A DNA stretch of 64,000 bases from NCBI RefSeq assembly GCF_904849725.1, contig NC_058521.1, positions 98,566,244-98,630,243 of the forward strand. The letters are read 5' to 3'. This DNA comes from Hordeum vulgare subsp. vulgare. Taxonomy: Eukaryota > Streptophyta > Magnoliopsida > Poales > Poaceae. Position 1 is the first letter of the stretch. Each line of letters opens with the position of its first letter. Positions 19,444 to 31,770 of the stretch are shown here, in pieces. The notes beneath the pieces were generated by a model that was given only the letters and a program-made list of their open reading frames with translations, made no database searches and had not been told where the DNA came from. Made by a program: the position numbers and the translations under genes.

Positions 19444-22400
19444 TTACAAAACATTTGAAGACTCTAAGATATTTAGCTCACACCGCAACTTGCAAAACCT
19501 TTTCTCATCCAAGGGCTTAGTGAAGATATCAGCCAGTTGATCATCAGTCTTCACATGGTCGATGAGGATATTGCCCTTGAGGACATGGTCCCGAAGAAAA
19601 TGATGACGAATCTGGATGTGCTTGGTCTTCGAGTGCTGTACTGGGTTATATGCAATCTTGATAGCACTCTCATTGTCACAGTAGAGAGGCACATTCTTCA
19701 TGTTGATGCCGTAGTCCTTGAGGGTTTGCTTCATCCATAGTAATTGAGCATAGCAAGAACCAGCAGCAATGTACTCAGCTTCGGCAGTGGAGAGTGATAC
19801 GTAGTTCTGCTTCTTTGAGGACTAGCAAACTAGTGATCTTCCGAGGAAATGGCATGTGCCAGACGTTGACTTGCGATCCACACGGTCACCAGCATAGTCT
19901 GAATCAGAATACCCTACCAGATGAAGATTGGAGCCCTTGGGATACCATAATCCTAGTGTTGGTGTGTGAGCTAAGTATCGAAGAATATGTTTCACAGCCT
20001 TATGGTGTGATTCCTTCGGTTTTGCTTGAAAACGTGCACACATGCAAACACTAAGCATTATATCTGGCCTAGATGCACATAGATACAATAAAGAGCCAAT
20101 CATAGAACGGTATACCTGCTGATCGAAGTCTTTACCATTTTCATCAGTGCAGAGGTGGCCGTTGGTAGGCATCGGAGTCTTGGCACCTTTGCATTCGTGC
20201 ATGTCAAATTTCCTCAGAACATCCTTGAGGTATTTCTCCTATGATATAAAGATTCCATTGCTTTGTTGACGAATTTGAAGACCTAAGAAGAATTTCAGCT
20301 CCCCCATCATGGACATCTGATATTCTTCACTCATCATGTAGGCAAATTCATCACTGTATCTTTTGTCAGTACAGCCAAATATGATATCATCAACATATAT
20401 TTGACATACAAACAGCTCATTATCATAAGATTTTGTGAAAAGAGTTGGATCGAGTGAACCAGGTTTGAAGCCTTTCTTCATGAGGAATTCCTTCAATGTA
20501 TCATACCATGCTCGAGGGGCTTGCTTGAGGCCATACAGAGCCTTTTTGACTCTGAAGACTTTGTCTGGATTCTTTGGATCCTCAAAACCTGGGGGCTGAG
20601 CAACATATACTTCTTCCTCAAGCTTACCATTGAGGAATGCACTTTTCACATCCATTTGATATAAGGTGATGTTATGATGATTAGCATAAGCAAGTAGAAT
20701 TCGAATAGCTTCAAGTCTAGCAACAGGTGCAAAAGTTTCATCGAAATCTATTCCTTCAACCTGGGTATAGCCTTGGGCTACTAGTCGTGCCTTGTTCCTC
20801 ACCACTTGACCGTCCTCATCTTGCTTGTTTCGGAAAATCCACTTGGTGCCGATAATGTTATGCTTGCAAGGATCTGGTCGTTTGACGAGCTCCCATACGT
20901 CATTCAGCTTGAATTGAAGAAGTTCGTCTTGCATGGCTTGGATCCACTCCGTTTCCAGAAAAGCCTCAGCTACTTTTGAGGGTTATGTGATGGACACAAA
21001 GGAAAAATGCCCACAAAAGTTAACTAAGTGTGAAGCTTTTGAGCGATTGAGAGGACCTAGCGTGTTGATGTCGTTGAGGATTTTGTCAAGTTCAACTTCG
21101 TTTGCAATCCTCGAATGAGCTGGTTGAGGATTTTGTCTGGGCTGAGGAAGTGGTGCTGTTGCAATCTCCTCAGGAGCATCTTCTTGGTTTTTATCAGCGA
21201 TGGGGATCGTTTCTTCACCAATTTCCTCAGTGGTGACAATGTCTTCAGTAGGCTTAAGCTTTATTGCTTCCCCAGGAGACAACTTATCTGGATCAGAAGG
21301 CAATTGCTCTCTTTGCTAGCCATTAGTTTCATCGAACCGCACATCTACAGTCTCAACAACTTTGTTGTGATAGTTGTTGAAGACTCTGTAGGTGTGCGAG
21401 TCCTTTCCATAACCGAGCATAAAACCTTCATGTGCCTTAGGTGCAAATTTTGAGCTATGGTGAGGATCTCTAATCCAGCATTTTGCACCGAAGACTTTGA
21501 AATAACTTACATTGGGTTTCTTGTCAGTGAGGAGTTCATATGAGGTTTTCTTGAGGAATTTGTGAAGATATACCCTGTTGATGATATGGCATGCAGTGTT
21601 GATTGCTTCAGGCCAGAAACGACGAGGAGTCTGATATTCTTCAAGCGTAGTTCTTGCCATTTCAACCAGAGTCCTGTTTTTTCTTTCGACGACACCATTC
21701 TGCTCAGGAGTATAAGGAGCAGAAAATTCATGAGTAATACCAAGTTCATCAAGATAATCATCAAGACCAGTGTTTTTGAACTCGGTTCCATTATCACTCC
21801 TGATATGTTTCATCTTGATGCCGAACTTCGTCGAGGCCCTCGAAGAAAATCGTTTGAAGATTTCCTGCACTTCAGTTTTATACACTATAATATGTACCCA
21901 AGTGTATCTGGAATAATCATCAACTATGACAAAGCCATATAGAGATGCTGCATTGGTTAGTGTGGCATAGTGAGTAGGTCCAAATAAATCCATATGAAGC
22001 AATTCGAATGGACGTGTAGTGGTCATGATGGTTTTGGAGGGATGCTTGGATCTGGTCATTTTCCCAGATTCACAAGCACCGCAGAGATGATCCTTGAGGA
22101 ATTTGACTGATTCGATGCCGATGACATGCTTCTTCTTAGCGAGCGTGTGCAAATTCCTCATGCCTGCATGACCTAGTCTTCGGTGCCACAGCCATCCTTC
22201 TGAGGTTTTTCCTAGTAAGCAAGTGGCTGGTTGAGGACCTGTAGAGAAATCAACAATGTACAAATCCCCTCTTCTTACACCTTCGAAGACTTTGGATCTA
22301 TCAGATTCCATGATGACTACACATCTATATCTACCAAAGATAACAATCATATCAAAATCACAAAGCATTGAGACTGACATAAGGTTAAAACCAAGGGATT

Positions 22401-22620
22401 CAACAAGCATCACTTTGTCCATATGCCTATCCTTGGAAATAGCCACTTTGCCAAGTCCCAATACCTTGCTTTTACCTTTATCAGCATATGTGATTTGCTT
22501 CACAGGTGATGGAGTTAGTGGCATATTCATCAGTAAGCTTTTATCACCACTCATGTGATGTGTGCAGCCACTATCGAGAACCCACTTAGTATTTTTGGGT
22601 TTGTCATCCTGCAGATGAAT
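19444..22620 (-). pseudogene. Copia pol: protease, integrase, reverse transcriptase, RNase H
   Basis: Copia order in one reading frame. Protease: LDSGCTHHMSG near 22575. GAG-pre-integrase and HHCC zinc site: WHRRLGHAGM, then CGAC. Integrase D,D,E residues: [66 protein letters not shown]. RNase H: SDSDYAGD, AEAEYIAA, YCDNESAI, ending near NILESSNVL. The frame is interrupted by in-frame stops at 21316-21318 (TAG), 20983-20985 (TAA), 20239-20241 (TAG) and 19822-19824 (TAG), with no frameshift in this stretch. All catalytic motifs are otherwise legible, so inactivation is recent. Confidence 0.93.
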
Positions 22621-22832
22621 TAGTACAACTCACCATCTCATATACTTCAGATTTGAAGAATATGATACTAATTTCATCAGATCGGTAATTTCATCATAAC
22701 AGAAATGTATGGACGTGTGAAATATTTATATTTCATCATTCATTAGCTTGCGTCCTATCAAGCATTTCTTCAGGTCTCCAGCAAATTCTTCAGATGATGA
22801 TTTTCATCTGGAGACCTGACCTTCAGAAGTGA

Positions 22833-25371
22833 TTAGTTTGATTTCTTCACCACCCACATCTGAAGGGGTGGCAAAGCGTTCATCATCCTGCGAGCACCAT
22901 ATGAGAAAGGTGGCATTGAAGCTAATGCACTTCTCTTAACAGTAGGGGGATTAAAGTACTCATATGAATATGCAGAGAACTGGTTTGAGGATTTATGAAC
23001 ATAATGATTTGAGGAATAACGCTCATATTCATATTCCTTATAGTTTCCCTGCATGTTAGACGCATAAGCACGGGTACGAGCATAGTTTTGACCAGTTGAG
23101 GACTTTGATCCTCTTGAAGACTTTGGTCCTCCTGAGGAATTTGATCTGGGGTTCAGATTCTTCAGTGGTGGTGTCATGAGGACATTCACCTGAAGATTTT
23201 CAAGACAACTTTTGGGAACCCAGATTTTCCTCAGAGGAGGGCCATTCCTGCAGTTAGTTCCAACATATCGAGCAAATACTTCACCAGATTGATTTTTGAA
23301 CAGTTTATAGTTGGAATTAAATGACTCATCCGAGGAATAGGATAATTCACATGCAAAGCCAGTTAGATTAGATGGATCAAAAGGAGGCCCAGTAGCAGCA
23401 ACCCATGAGGTTTTGGGATACTGCTCAGGTTTCCAATAAGATCCATCAGCATTTAATTTCCTCTCAAAGGCAATTCCTTCCTTCCTCGGGTTCATGTTCA
23501 AGATCTGCTTTTTGAGGACATCACAAAGGGTTTGATGTCCTTTGAGGCTTTTGTACATGCCTGTCACGTACAATTCCTTCAACCCTGCATTTTCATCAGT
23601 AACATTTGTGTTTTACTCAAGTGAGGAAATAGACACAATAGGTGCAGTTGAAGAATTTGTAGCAATGGTAGCATTTGATGATTCTGGTGAGGAATTAGCA
23701 GTTTCGCGTTCAATGCATTTAAGACATGGAGGAATAAATTCAACTTGACTAGCGCTGATCTGTTGAGCTAGTAATGAATCATTTTCCATACGAAGATCAT
23801 CATGAGACATCCTCAGCTTCTCAAGATCAAGCTTCCTTTGAAGAAATTCCTAGGAAAGCTTCTCATGATCAGTGAGGAGTGTATCATGACGATCCTGAAT
23901 ATTATCAAATCTAGACTGAAGATTTTTCATGTCATCAGCGAGGATTTGATTAAGATTCATTTCATCATTCAAGAGATCATCACTTTTGTCTAGCAGTTTT
24001 TGAAGTTTTTCCAGAGCAGTTTGTTGTTTAGTGGCAATTATAGCAAGTTTACTGTAAGTGGGTTTCTTATAATCATTATGTCACTTGAATCAGAGGTGGA
24101 GGTATTATTTGATACCTTTGAACCTTTTGCCATGAAGCAATAGGTTGGAGCGATGTCATCAGCATAGTCATCAGTATGGATGGTGCACTCATTTTCTTCA
24201 AGATTGAAGATTGACTTGCTGACGAAAGTGGTAGCTAGTGCAAGACTAGCCTGTCCGGATTCTGAGTCTTCACCAGAGCCTTCTTCTTCATCACATTCCT
24301 CTGATTCTGCCTCGGAATCCATTTCCTTGCCAATAAGTGCCCGAGCCTTTCTGAAGCTAGTCTTCTTGTGTGAAGAGGACTTTGAAGATGAGGATTTTGA
24401 AGATTTCTTCTTCTTCTTCGAGTCATCAGAACTGTCATCCTTGTATTTCTTCTTCTTTGATTCCTTTCCCCAGCGGGGACAATCAGCAATGTAATGACCT
24501 GATTTCTTGCACTTGTGACAGGTCCGTTTCTTGTAGTCCTCAGATACAGATTCTGATTTCCTCATGTCTCTTCTTGATGATTTACCGAACTGGCCTCGTC
24601 GTGTAAATCTCTGGAATTTTCTCACAAGCATTGCAAGCTCCTGACCAAATTCTTCAGGGTCACAACTGTTGTCATCTGTGTCTTCTTCTTCAGATGAGGA
24701 AATTGCTCTTGCCTTCAGTGCACGTGGTCTGGAATAGCTTTGTCCATATAGATCTCTCTTTTCTTCTAGCTAGAATTCATGAGTATTTAGCCTTTTGAGG
24801 ATATCAGCTGGATCTAGCATCTTGTAGTCTGGTCTTTCTTGAATCATCAGAACTAGAGTGTCAAATGAAGAATCTAAGGATCTCAGCAGTTTCTTCACAA
24901 CTTCGTGATCAGTGATGTCTCGAGCTCCCAGTGCTTGCAGTTCATTTGATATGTGAGTGAGGCGATCAAAGGTGTCTTGGCAGCTTTCATTGTCATGTCT
25001 CTTGAAGCGATTGAAGAGATTGTGAAGAATATCAACACGAGAGTCACGTTGGGTTGATACTCCTTCATTTACCTTGCATAGTCTCTCCCAGATCAGTGTT
25101 GTAGAGCCCAAGGCACTTACTCTTCCAAACTGGCAGGGCTCAGATGACCACAGATGATGCTCTTCGCTTGAGAATCGAGTTGCTTGAGTTTCTTCACATA
25201 AGCTGCAGGGACACTGGTAGAGATGATGGGGACTCCATTTTCCACAATATACCAGAGATCATTATCAATAGCTTGTAAATGCATTTGCATTTTGTTCTTC
25301 CAGAAGGGAAAGTTCTTTCCTTCGTAGGTAGGACATGCTGCAGTCACCTTAAACATGCCTACAGTCGACAT
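22833..25371 (-). pseudogene. Copia gag with zinc knuckle, broken
   Basis: Start MSTVGMFKVTAACPTYEGKN at 25371, then a gag UBN2-like region (LQAIDNDLWYIVENG; CQDTFDRLTHISNELQALG), a basic linker, the zinc knuckle CHKCKKSGHYIADC (CX2CX4HX4C, about 24500), a Lys/Ser/acidic region and a long tail reaching 22833 (KNQSGEVFARYVGTNCRNG, RTRAYASNMQGNY). Breaks: a small deletion/frameshift at about 25112-25117, TAG at 24770-24772, a frameshift at about 24038-23810, and a stop near 23613. Gag packages the RNA in virus-like particles. The long C-terminal extension fits Sirevirus gags. Confidence 0.88.
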
Positions 25372-25424
25372 AACTAAAACTCCAGGTGGTTAAACCAAAA
25401 TCACACAGAACAAGGGAGTACCTT

Positions 25425-25436
25425 GCTCTGATACCA
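25425..25436 (-). other. Copia primer-binding site (initiator tRNA-Met)
   Basis: On the minus strand TGGTATCAGAGC lies 2 nt inside the 5' LTR end. It is complementary to the 3' end of plant initiator tRNA-Met, the usual copia primer. Confidence 0.92.
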
Positions 25437-25438
25437 AT

Positions 25439-26853
25439 TGAAAGTGCGTTATATCGACTAGAGGGGGGTGAATAGGAGATTTTTAGAATTTCATCACTGA
25501 GGAAATTCCTTTTGAGGAAATTCCTCACTGATGACTATCTTACAGCGGAAACAGTTACGGATCAGACGTGCAAACTTTCACAATAGCAGTATTACAGAGT
25601 GAAGAATGTGAAAAACAGATTGCACAGTAAGCAGGCACGCAGAATACAGATGATGATTAACTTAAGTGAAGAATTTGGGGTTGAGGAAATTCAGAGGAAA
25701 TCTTCAGCAAATTCTTCAAACAGTCACAGTGAAAGTCATCAACACATAATACAGAGAAAGTAAAGAGTTGAGGAATTAGAACCCGATTCTTGGTGAAGAC
25801 TGTTGTTGATGACCCAGTTCCAACTGCTGTGACAGTTGTACATCTGGTTTGGAGCAGCTTGGTATTCAAACCAAAGGACACCCAGTCCCGGGACACACAG
25901 TCCCTACCGTATTCTCCTTGTGCTAAGGACACACAGTCCTCGCCCAACACTCGTGGTAAGTCTTCAGGGCAGACTTCCAAACCCTCACAAACTCGGTCAC
26001 CCGGCGATCCACAATTGACTGCTGGATTGCTCTAGACCATGACACCTAACCGTCTGGAGGATGCACAATCCTCAAAGGTAAAAGGCTTCAGTTCCACATA
26101 GGAACAACTTCTTCAGTGATGCTCAATCACTAGGTTTGGTTTGTGCTTTCGGTGGGTGGTGTATTTCCTCACTGATGATTTACTCTCGAAGGCTCTAAGG
26201 AATTTGGGTTGCTCTTATGACAAGTGTCAGTTTCTAACGGAGCAACCAACCAGCTAGTGGTTGTGGGGGTGGCTATTTATAGCCTGGGAGCATCCCGACA
26301 TGATTTGACATTAATGCCCTTAAATAATATGACCGTTGGAGTGGATAAGACCAGTGACTTGGCGTGGTTATTGAAACGGTCGGGACCCTCAACTGTGAGA
26401 GTCCTCATGTCACTCATATTCCTCACTTGAGGCTTTTGGTAGGATTTGGCTTGGGTTGAGCATCATGAGGAAATCCATTCCATAGTGTTACTTTGACCCC
26501 CTTTAACAGTACGGTGTTCCTATTCATCAAATGCGAAGAAAGTAAAACAGAAAACGTAAATCTTCACGCTTCAATTTCTTCAGAACGATTTTCTTCAGGA
26601 ACCACCGATCTTCTTAATATCAATACCTTCATGAGGAATATCAATTTCATCGCAGATTCCTCGCGATTCATTTCTTCAGCTTCAGACCAAATTCTTCAAC
26701 TGAAGACATATATTTTTAGGGGTCGATATTCTTCAAATATCTCAAACTCCTCAATGACTTATAGATCCTGTGTACACTTATAAACACATTAGATACTTAA
26801 CATATAAGTCTTCAAACCACCAAAATCACTAGGGGGCACTAGATGCACTTACA
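25439..26853 (-). repeat. 5' LTR of the copia element
   Basis: 1415 bp, same termini as the 3' LTR. TATA box TATAAATA on the minus strand at 26281-26274. It carries a short local duplication around GAGGAAATTCC at about 25499-25530 and an extra ~44 bp at about 25640-25690 relative to the 3' LTR. Confidence 0.95.
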
Positions 26854-26858
26854 GGGGC

Positions 26859-27219
26859 GCACCACCAACAGATGTGCCATTAGTAACACTGGTTACTAAT
26901 GGCGCACTAGTTATGGTGCGCCATTAGTAGTTTGCAAAACAAAACCAAAAACAAATTATAGTAGTGGCCCACTACTAACAGATGTGCCATTAGTAACTAC
27001 TAATGGTGCACCAGCTGCTGGTGCGCCATTAGTAGTTTTGCAAGAAAAATAAAAATAAAAAAATATAGTAGTGGCGCACCGAGTGTGTGGTGCACCATTA
27101 GTGTCCATCACACTAATGGCACACCTCACATGGTGCGCCACTACTATATAGTAGTGGCGCACTGCTTGTGTGGTGCGCCATTAGTATCTATATCATCTAT
27201 AGCCCTTTTCCTAGTAGTG
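26859..27219. repeat. CACTA 5' subterminal palindromes and terminal inverted repeat
   Basis: At least seven half-sites of GGCGCACC / GGTGCGCCATTA type alternate in opposite orientation, separated by GTAGTTTGCAAAA-like spacers. The terminus (minus CACTACTAGGAAAAGGGCT) is 27219-27201. The 3 bases after it (CTA, 27220-27222) are the candidate target duplication; the partner lies outside the window. Confidence 0.95.
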
Positions 27220-30200
27220 CTAGTGCTTACATTGAGAAACCACCTTTCCCTGTTAGGATAAAGGATCATTCTAAAGCTTCAACTGTGATACGTAGGGGCC
27301 ACATTAGGACACCTACACCCCCGGAGCAAATTAGAGTTGAACCTAGCATTGCTTCTATCAAAGATCTTCCGTCCGACAATGTCGAGGGCCATGATATTCA
27401 CTTATGTGAAGATGCTGCTAGAATTGCTAAACCTCATGCTAGAGACAAACATAGGCCTCTTGTTGGCACGCCTGTTGTTTCTGTTAAGATAGGAGATCAT
27501 TGTTATCATGGTTTATGTTACATGGGTGCTAGTGTTAGTGCAATACCTCAATCCTTATATGAAGAAATTAAAGATGAGATTACACCTGTTTAGATGGAAC
27601 CTATTGATGTCACTATTTAGCTTGCCAATAGAGATACTATCTGCCCTGTGGGAATTGTTAGGGATGTCGAAGTCTTCTGTGGTAAAACAAAGTATCATGC
27701 TGATTTCCTCGTTCTTGCTACCACACAAGATAGCTTTTGTCCCATCATATTTGGCAGACCCTTCCTCAATACCGTCAATGCTCATATTGACTGTGAGAAG
27801 CAAACTGTCATTGTTGGCTTTGAAGGTGTGTCACATGAGTTCGATTTCTCCAAGTTTGGTAGACAACCTCATGAAAAAGAGTTGCCTAGTAAGGATGAAA
27901 TTATTGCCCTAGCTTCTATTGTCGTGACTCCTACTGATCCCTTAGAGAAATACTTGCTTTAGCATGAAAATGAGATGCATATGGATGAAAGGGATGAGAT
28001 AGATAGAGTTGTCTTAGAACAATAACCTATCCTTAAGAATAATTTGCCTGTTGAACTGCTTGGAGTTCCACTCCACCAAAGGGTGATCCTGCGTTCGAGC
28101 TTAAACAGTTGCCTGATACTCTTAACTATGCTTATCTTGATAAAAAAGAGATATATCCTGTTATTATTAGTGCTAGACTCTCAGAGCATGAAGAAAAGAA
28201 ATTACTAAAAACTCTGAGGAAGCACTCTGCTCCTATTGGATATACTCTTGATGATCTCAAGGTCATTAGTCCCACTCTATGCCAGCACAAGATTAAAACC
28301 GATCCTAATTCCAAACCAGTTGCTGATCATCAAAGGAGATTAAATCCTAAGATGAAAGAGGTAGTAAGAAAAAAAATACTAAAGATCCTGGAAGCAGGTA
28401 TTATCTATCATGTTGCTTATAGTGATTGGGTGAGTCCGGTGCATTGCGTCCCTAAGAAGGGAGGTATTACCGTTGTCCCTAATGATAAGGGTGAATTGAT
28501 CCCACACATGATTATTACTGGCTATAGGATGGTGATCGATTTTAGGAAATTGAATAAAGCCACTAGGAAAGATCATTACCCTTTGCCTTTTATCGTCCAA
28601 ATGCAAGAAAGACTGTCACACATACTTCTGCTTTCTAGATGGTTATTCTGGTTTCTCCCAAATACCTGTTGCACAATCTGATCAGGAGAAAACCACTTTC
28701 ACCTTCCCTTTCGGTACCTTTTCTTTCTTATGTATGCCTTTTGGTTATGTAATGCACCTGCTACCTTTCAAAGATGCATGATGGCTATATTCTCTGACTT
28801 TTGTGAAAATGTTGTTGAGGTTTTCATGGATGGCTTCTCCGTTTACGGGTCTTCTTTTGATGATTGCCTCAACAACCTTAATCGAGTCTTGCAGAGATGT
28901 AAAGATACCAATATTGTCTTGAATTGGGAGAAGTGCCACTTTATGGTTAATGAAGGCATCGTCTTAGGACATAAAATTTCTACAAGAGGTATTGAAGTCG
29001 ATAAGGCTAAGGTTGATTCAATCGAAAAAATGCCATGCCCCACAGAGATCAAAGGTATAAAAAGTTTCCTTGGTCATGTTTGTTTCTATAGAAGGTTCAT
29101 TAAAGACTTCTCTAAGATTTCTAGGCCTCTTACCAATCTCTTGCAAAAGGATATTCCTTTTGTTTTTGACGATGATTGTGAGGAAGCCTTCGAAATACTT
29201 AAGAAGGCCTTGATAACTGCGCCTATTGTTCAACCACCTCATTGGAACTTACCTTTTGAAATCATGTGTGATGCTAGTGATTATGTTGTTGGTGTTGTCC
29301 TAGGACAAAGAGTTGATAAGAAGTTGAATGTTATTCGCTATGCTAGTAAAACTCTAGATAGTGCCCAAAGAAACTATGCTACTACGGGAAAGGAATTTTT
29401 AGCGGTCGTGTTTGCATGTGAAAAGTTCAGGTCTTACATATTTGATTCCGAAGTCACTATTCACACTGATCACGCTCCTATTAACTACCTCATGGAAAAG
29501 AAAGATGCTAAACCTAGACTTATCAGATGGGTTCTCTTGCTACAAGAATTTTATTTGCATGTTGTCGATAGGAAGGGTCCTGAGAACCGAGTAGCAGATA
29601 ACTTGTCTAGGTTGGAGAATGTTCTTGATGACCCACAACCTATTGATGATAGCTTCCCTGATTAACAATTGAATGTCATCTATACTTCACGTAATGCACC
29701 GTGGTATGCTGATTATGCAAATTATATCGTTGTCAACTATATACCATCTAGTTTCACGTACCAGCAACAGAAGAAATTCTTCTGTGATTTAAGACATTAC
29801 TTCTGGGATGATCCTCACCTTTATAAGGAAGGAGTAGATGGTGTTATTAGACATTGTGTACCTGAACATGAACAGGGACAGATCCTACAGAAGTGTCACT
29901 CCGAGGCTTACTGAGAACACCATGCGGGAGACAGAACTGCACACAAGGTATTGCAATTAGGTTTCTATTGGCCCACTCTCTTCAAGGATGCTCGTAAGTT
30001 TGTATTTTCTTGTAACGAATGTCAAAGAATAGGTAATATCGGTAAACGTCAGGAAATGCCTATGAATTATTCACTTGTCATTGAACCATTTGATGTTTGC
30101 GGCTTTGATTATATGGGACCTTTTCCAAAATCCAATGGGTATACTCATATCCTAGTTGTTGTTGATTACGTTACTAAGTGGGTAGAAGATATCCCAACTA

Positions 30201-31070
30201 GTAGTGCTAATCACAACACTTCTATCAGAATGCTTAAAGAAGTTATTTTCCCTAGATTTGGAGTCCCTTGATATCTAATGACCGACGGTGGTTCACATTT
30301 CATTCATGGTGCTTTCCGTAAAACGCTTGCTAAGTTTGATGTCAACCATAGAATTGCGTCTCCCTATCACCCTCAGTGCAGTGGTCAAGTAGAGCTAAGC
30401 AATAGAGAAATTAAACTAATTCTGCAAAAGACTGTCAATAGGTCTAGAAAGAATTGGTCTAAGAAGCTCGATGATGCACTGTGGGCTTATAGAACTGCCT
30501 ATAAGAATCCCATGGGCAATGGTTTACGGTAAAGCATGACATTTACCTCTTGAGCTAGAGCATAAGGCTTATTGGGCAATCAAAGAGCTGAACTTTGATT
30601 TCAAACTTGCTGGTGAGAAGAGGTTCTTTGATATTAGCTCGCTTGATGAATGGAGAGCTCAGGCATATGAAAATGCCAAGTTTTTAAGGAAAAGGTTAAG
30701 AGGTGGCATGATAAAAGGATACAAAAGCGTGAGTTCAATGTAGGTGATTATGTCTTGCTATATAATTCTCGTTTAAGATTTTTTTGCAGGGAAGCTTATC
30801 TTCAAATGGGAAGGTCCTTACATTGTTGAGCAAGTATATCGTTCCGGTGCCATCAAGATCAACAAGACGGAAGGTAATTTTCCGAGAGTGGTAAATGGGG
30901 AAAGAATCAAGCATTATATCTCAGGTACTCCCATAAATGTTGAAAGCAATATTATCAATACCACAACTCCGGAGGAGTACATAAGGGATATTTATCAGCG
31001 TGTTTCAGAGTCTGAAAACGAAGAGGTATGTGATTCGGTAAGTAAACAGACTCCAAAACTTTTCCAATAG
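27220..31070 (+). pseudogene. Gypsy (Athila-like) gag end and pol, inactive
   Basis: Order: end of gag (YIEKPPFPVRIKDH), protease (GLCYMGASVSAIP near 27510, catalytic Asp position occupied by Tyr at 27519-27521), RT (WVSPVHCVPKKGG, MVIDFRKLNKATRKDHYPLPF, then FMDGFSVYG at 28823-28840, where the second Asp of the usual FMDD is Gly), RNase H ([33 protein letters not shown]), integrase ([61 protein letters not shown]) and a C-terminal part to KHYISGTPINVES. Lesions: stops at 27594, 27618 (TAG), 27960, 28024, 29663, 29912 and 30269, frameshifts near 28610 and 28745 and after 30530. Confidence 0.9.
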
Positions 31071-31353
31071 GAATTTTTCTCCGTTTTGGAATTTTTTGAA
31101 AGAATAGAAAAAATTAAAGCAGTACGAAAAGCGCATTAGGAGGCCACAAGCCTGCCAGGCGCGGACCACCCCTGGCCACGCCTGGGGGGCTTGTGACCAC
31201 CTCGTGTGCCTCCCAGACTCCGTTTTCTTGCGGAGTACTCCTTCTGGTCGGGAAAAATCATTATATATTCTCCCGAAAGGTCCGACCCTCGTATCACGCA
31301 AATTTCCTTTGTTTTTGTTTCGAGCCTGTTTTCTGCCGCAGATTTAGAGCAAG

Positions 31354-31770
31354 ATGTCGTCTCAGGAATCTGTGGGGGAGAACGATCCCCCTCAAGTCGA
31401 TGAAGAAGAAAATGTTGATCTGAAAAGAATGGAGGTCATGGAGGTCAAGGAAAGGCTACCTAAAGAAACTAAGGGCAAACGTAAGGAGGAGAATCAAGCG
31501 TGGGACAAAGGGCAATCTGTGTTCAACAAGGAAGAAGTTGAAGAAGTGGATTTCCTTCAACCCTACCTCCACCTACTGTCTCCATCCTTGATTGAACTCT
31601 TAAGGTTTTGTGAAACAACTCGTGTTCGCAATACTTTTCTCACTCATGAAGTTGTTTTGCTGGAGAAACATATCACATAGCTCCAAGGTATAAATCAAAG
31701 ATTGATGGCCCTCTTGGAATCAAAGGAAAAAACAACTCCACCACCTTCACCTCCAAAGGAAGACAACTAA
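31354..31770 (+). pseudogene. Small ORF after gypsy pol, one internal stop
   Basis: MSSQESVGENDPPQVDEEEN starts at 31354. An acidic/basic charged N-terminus leads to a hydrophobic-helical segment (VDFLQPYLHLLSPSLIELL, then RFCETTRVRN) and a coiled-coil-like end (EVVLLEKHIT*LQGINQRL). TAG at 31678-31680 interrupts the frame, which then runs to TAA at 31768-31770 (TPPPSPPKEDN). About 138 codons. The position after pol is where Athila elements carry an env-like gene, but no signal peptide or transmembrane helix is visible, so its role is unknown. Confidence 0.65.

Larger units (their letters stand above)
12466..26853 (-). mobile_element. Ty1/copia retrotransposon, Sirevirus-like, full length
   Basis: Both ends are direct LTRs with TG...CA termini. 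The element reads on the minus strand: 5' LTR (26853-25439), PBS, gag, protease-integrase-RT-RNase H in copia order, a large third ORF, a polypurine cluster, 3' LTR (13819-12466). Target duplications GTGGC (12461-12465) and GGGGC (26854-26858) differ at one base. A PBS fitting initiator tRNA-Met, a zinc-knuckle gag, a long extra ORF after pol and multiple AGGGGGAG polypurine copies are Sirevirus hallmarks. gag and pol carry stops; ORF3 does not. The LTRs are nearly identical apart from two indels, so the insertion is young. Confidence 0.95.
12461..26858. other. Copia target-site duplication (imperfect)
   Basis: GTGGC at 12461-12465 and GGGGC at 26854-26858 flank the element. The 4/5 match fits a 5-bp duplication with one later mutation; the surrounding CACTA subterminal motif (GTAGTGGCGCACC) supports GTGGC as the original. 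Confidence 0.75.
1..27219 (-). mobile_element. CACTA (En/Spm-type) DNA transposon, left end outside window, split by a copia element
   Basis: The right terminus at 27219 reads on the minus strand as CACTACTAGGAAAAGGGCT, the CACTA terminal inverted repeat typical of grass elements. Just inside it, and again left of the nested copia at 12352-12460, are palindromic subterminal repeats built on TAATGGCGCACC and GGTGCGCCATTA. Related repeats at 32-77 show that the window starts inside the other subterminal region, so the missing end is probably close. The genes run on the minus strand: transposase first (11929 to 8889), then a second multi-exon gene (4266 to 767), then a small ORF (576 to 322). 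Without the copia, about 12.8 kb is present. Both large genes carry stops and frameshifts, so this copy is not autonomous. The layout resembles the Triticeae Caspar group, which I name only tentatively. Confidence 0.93.
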
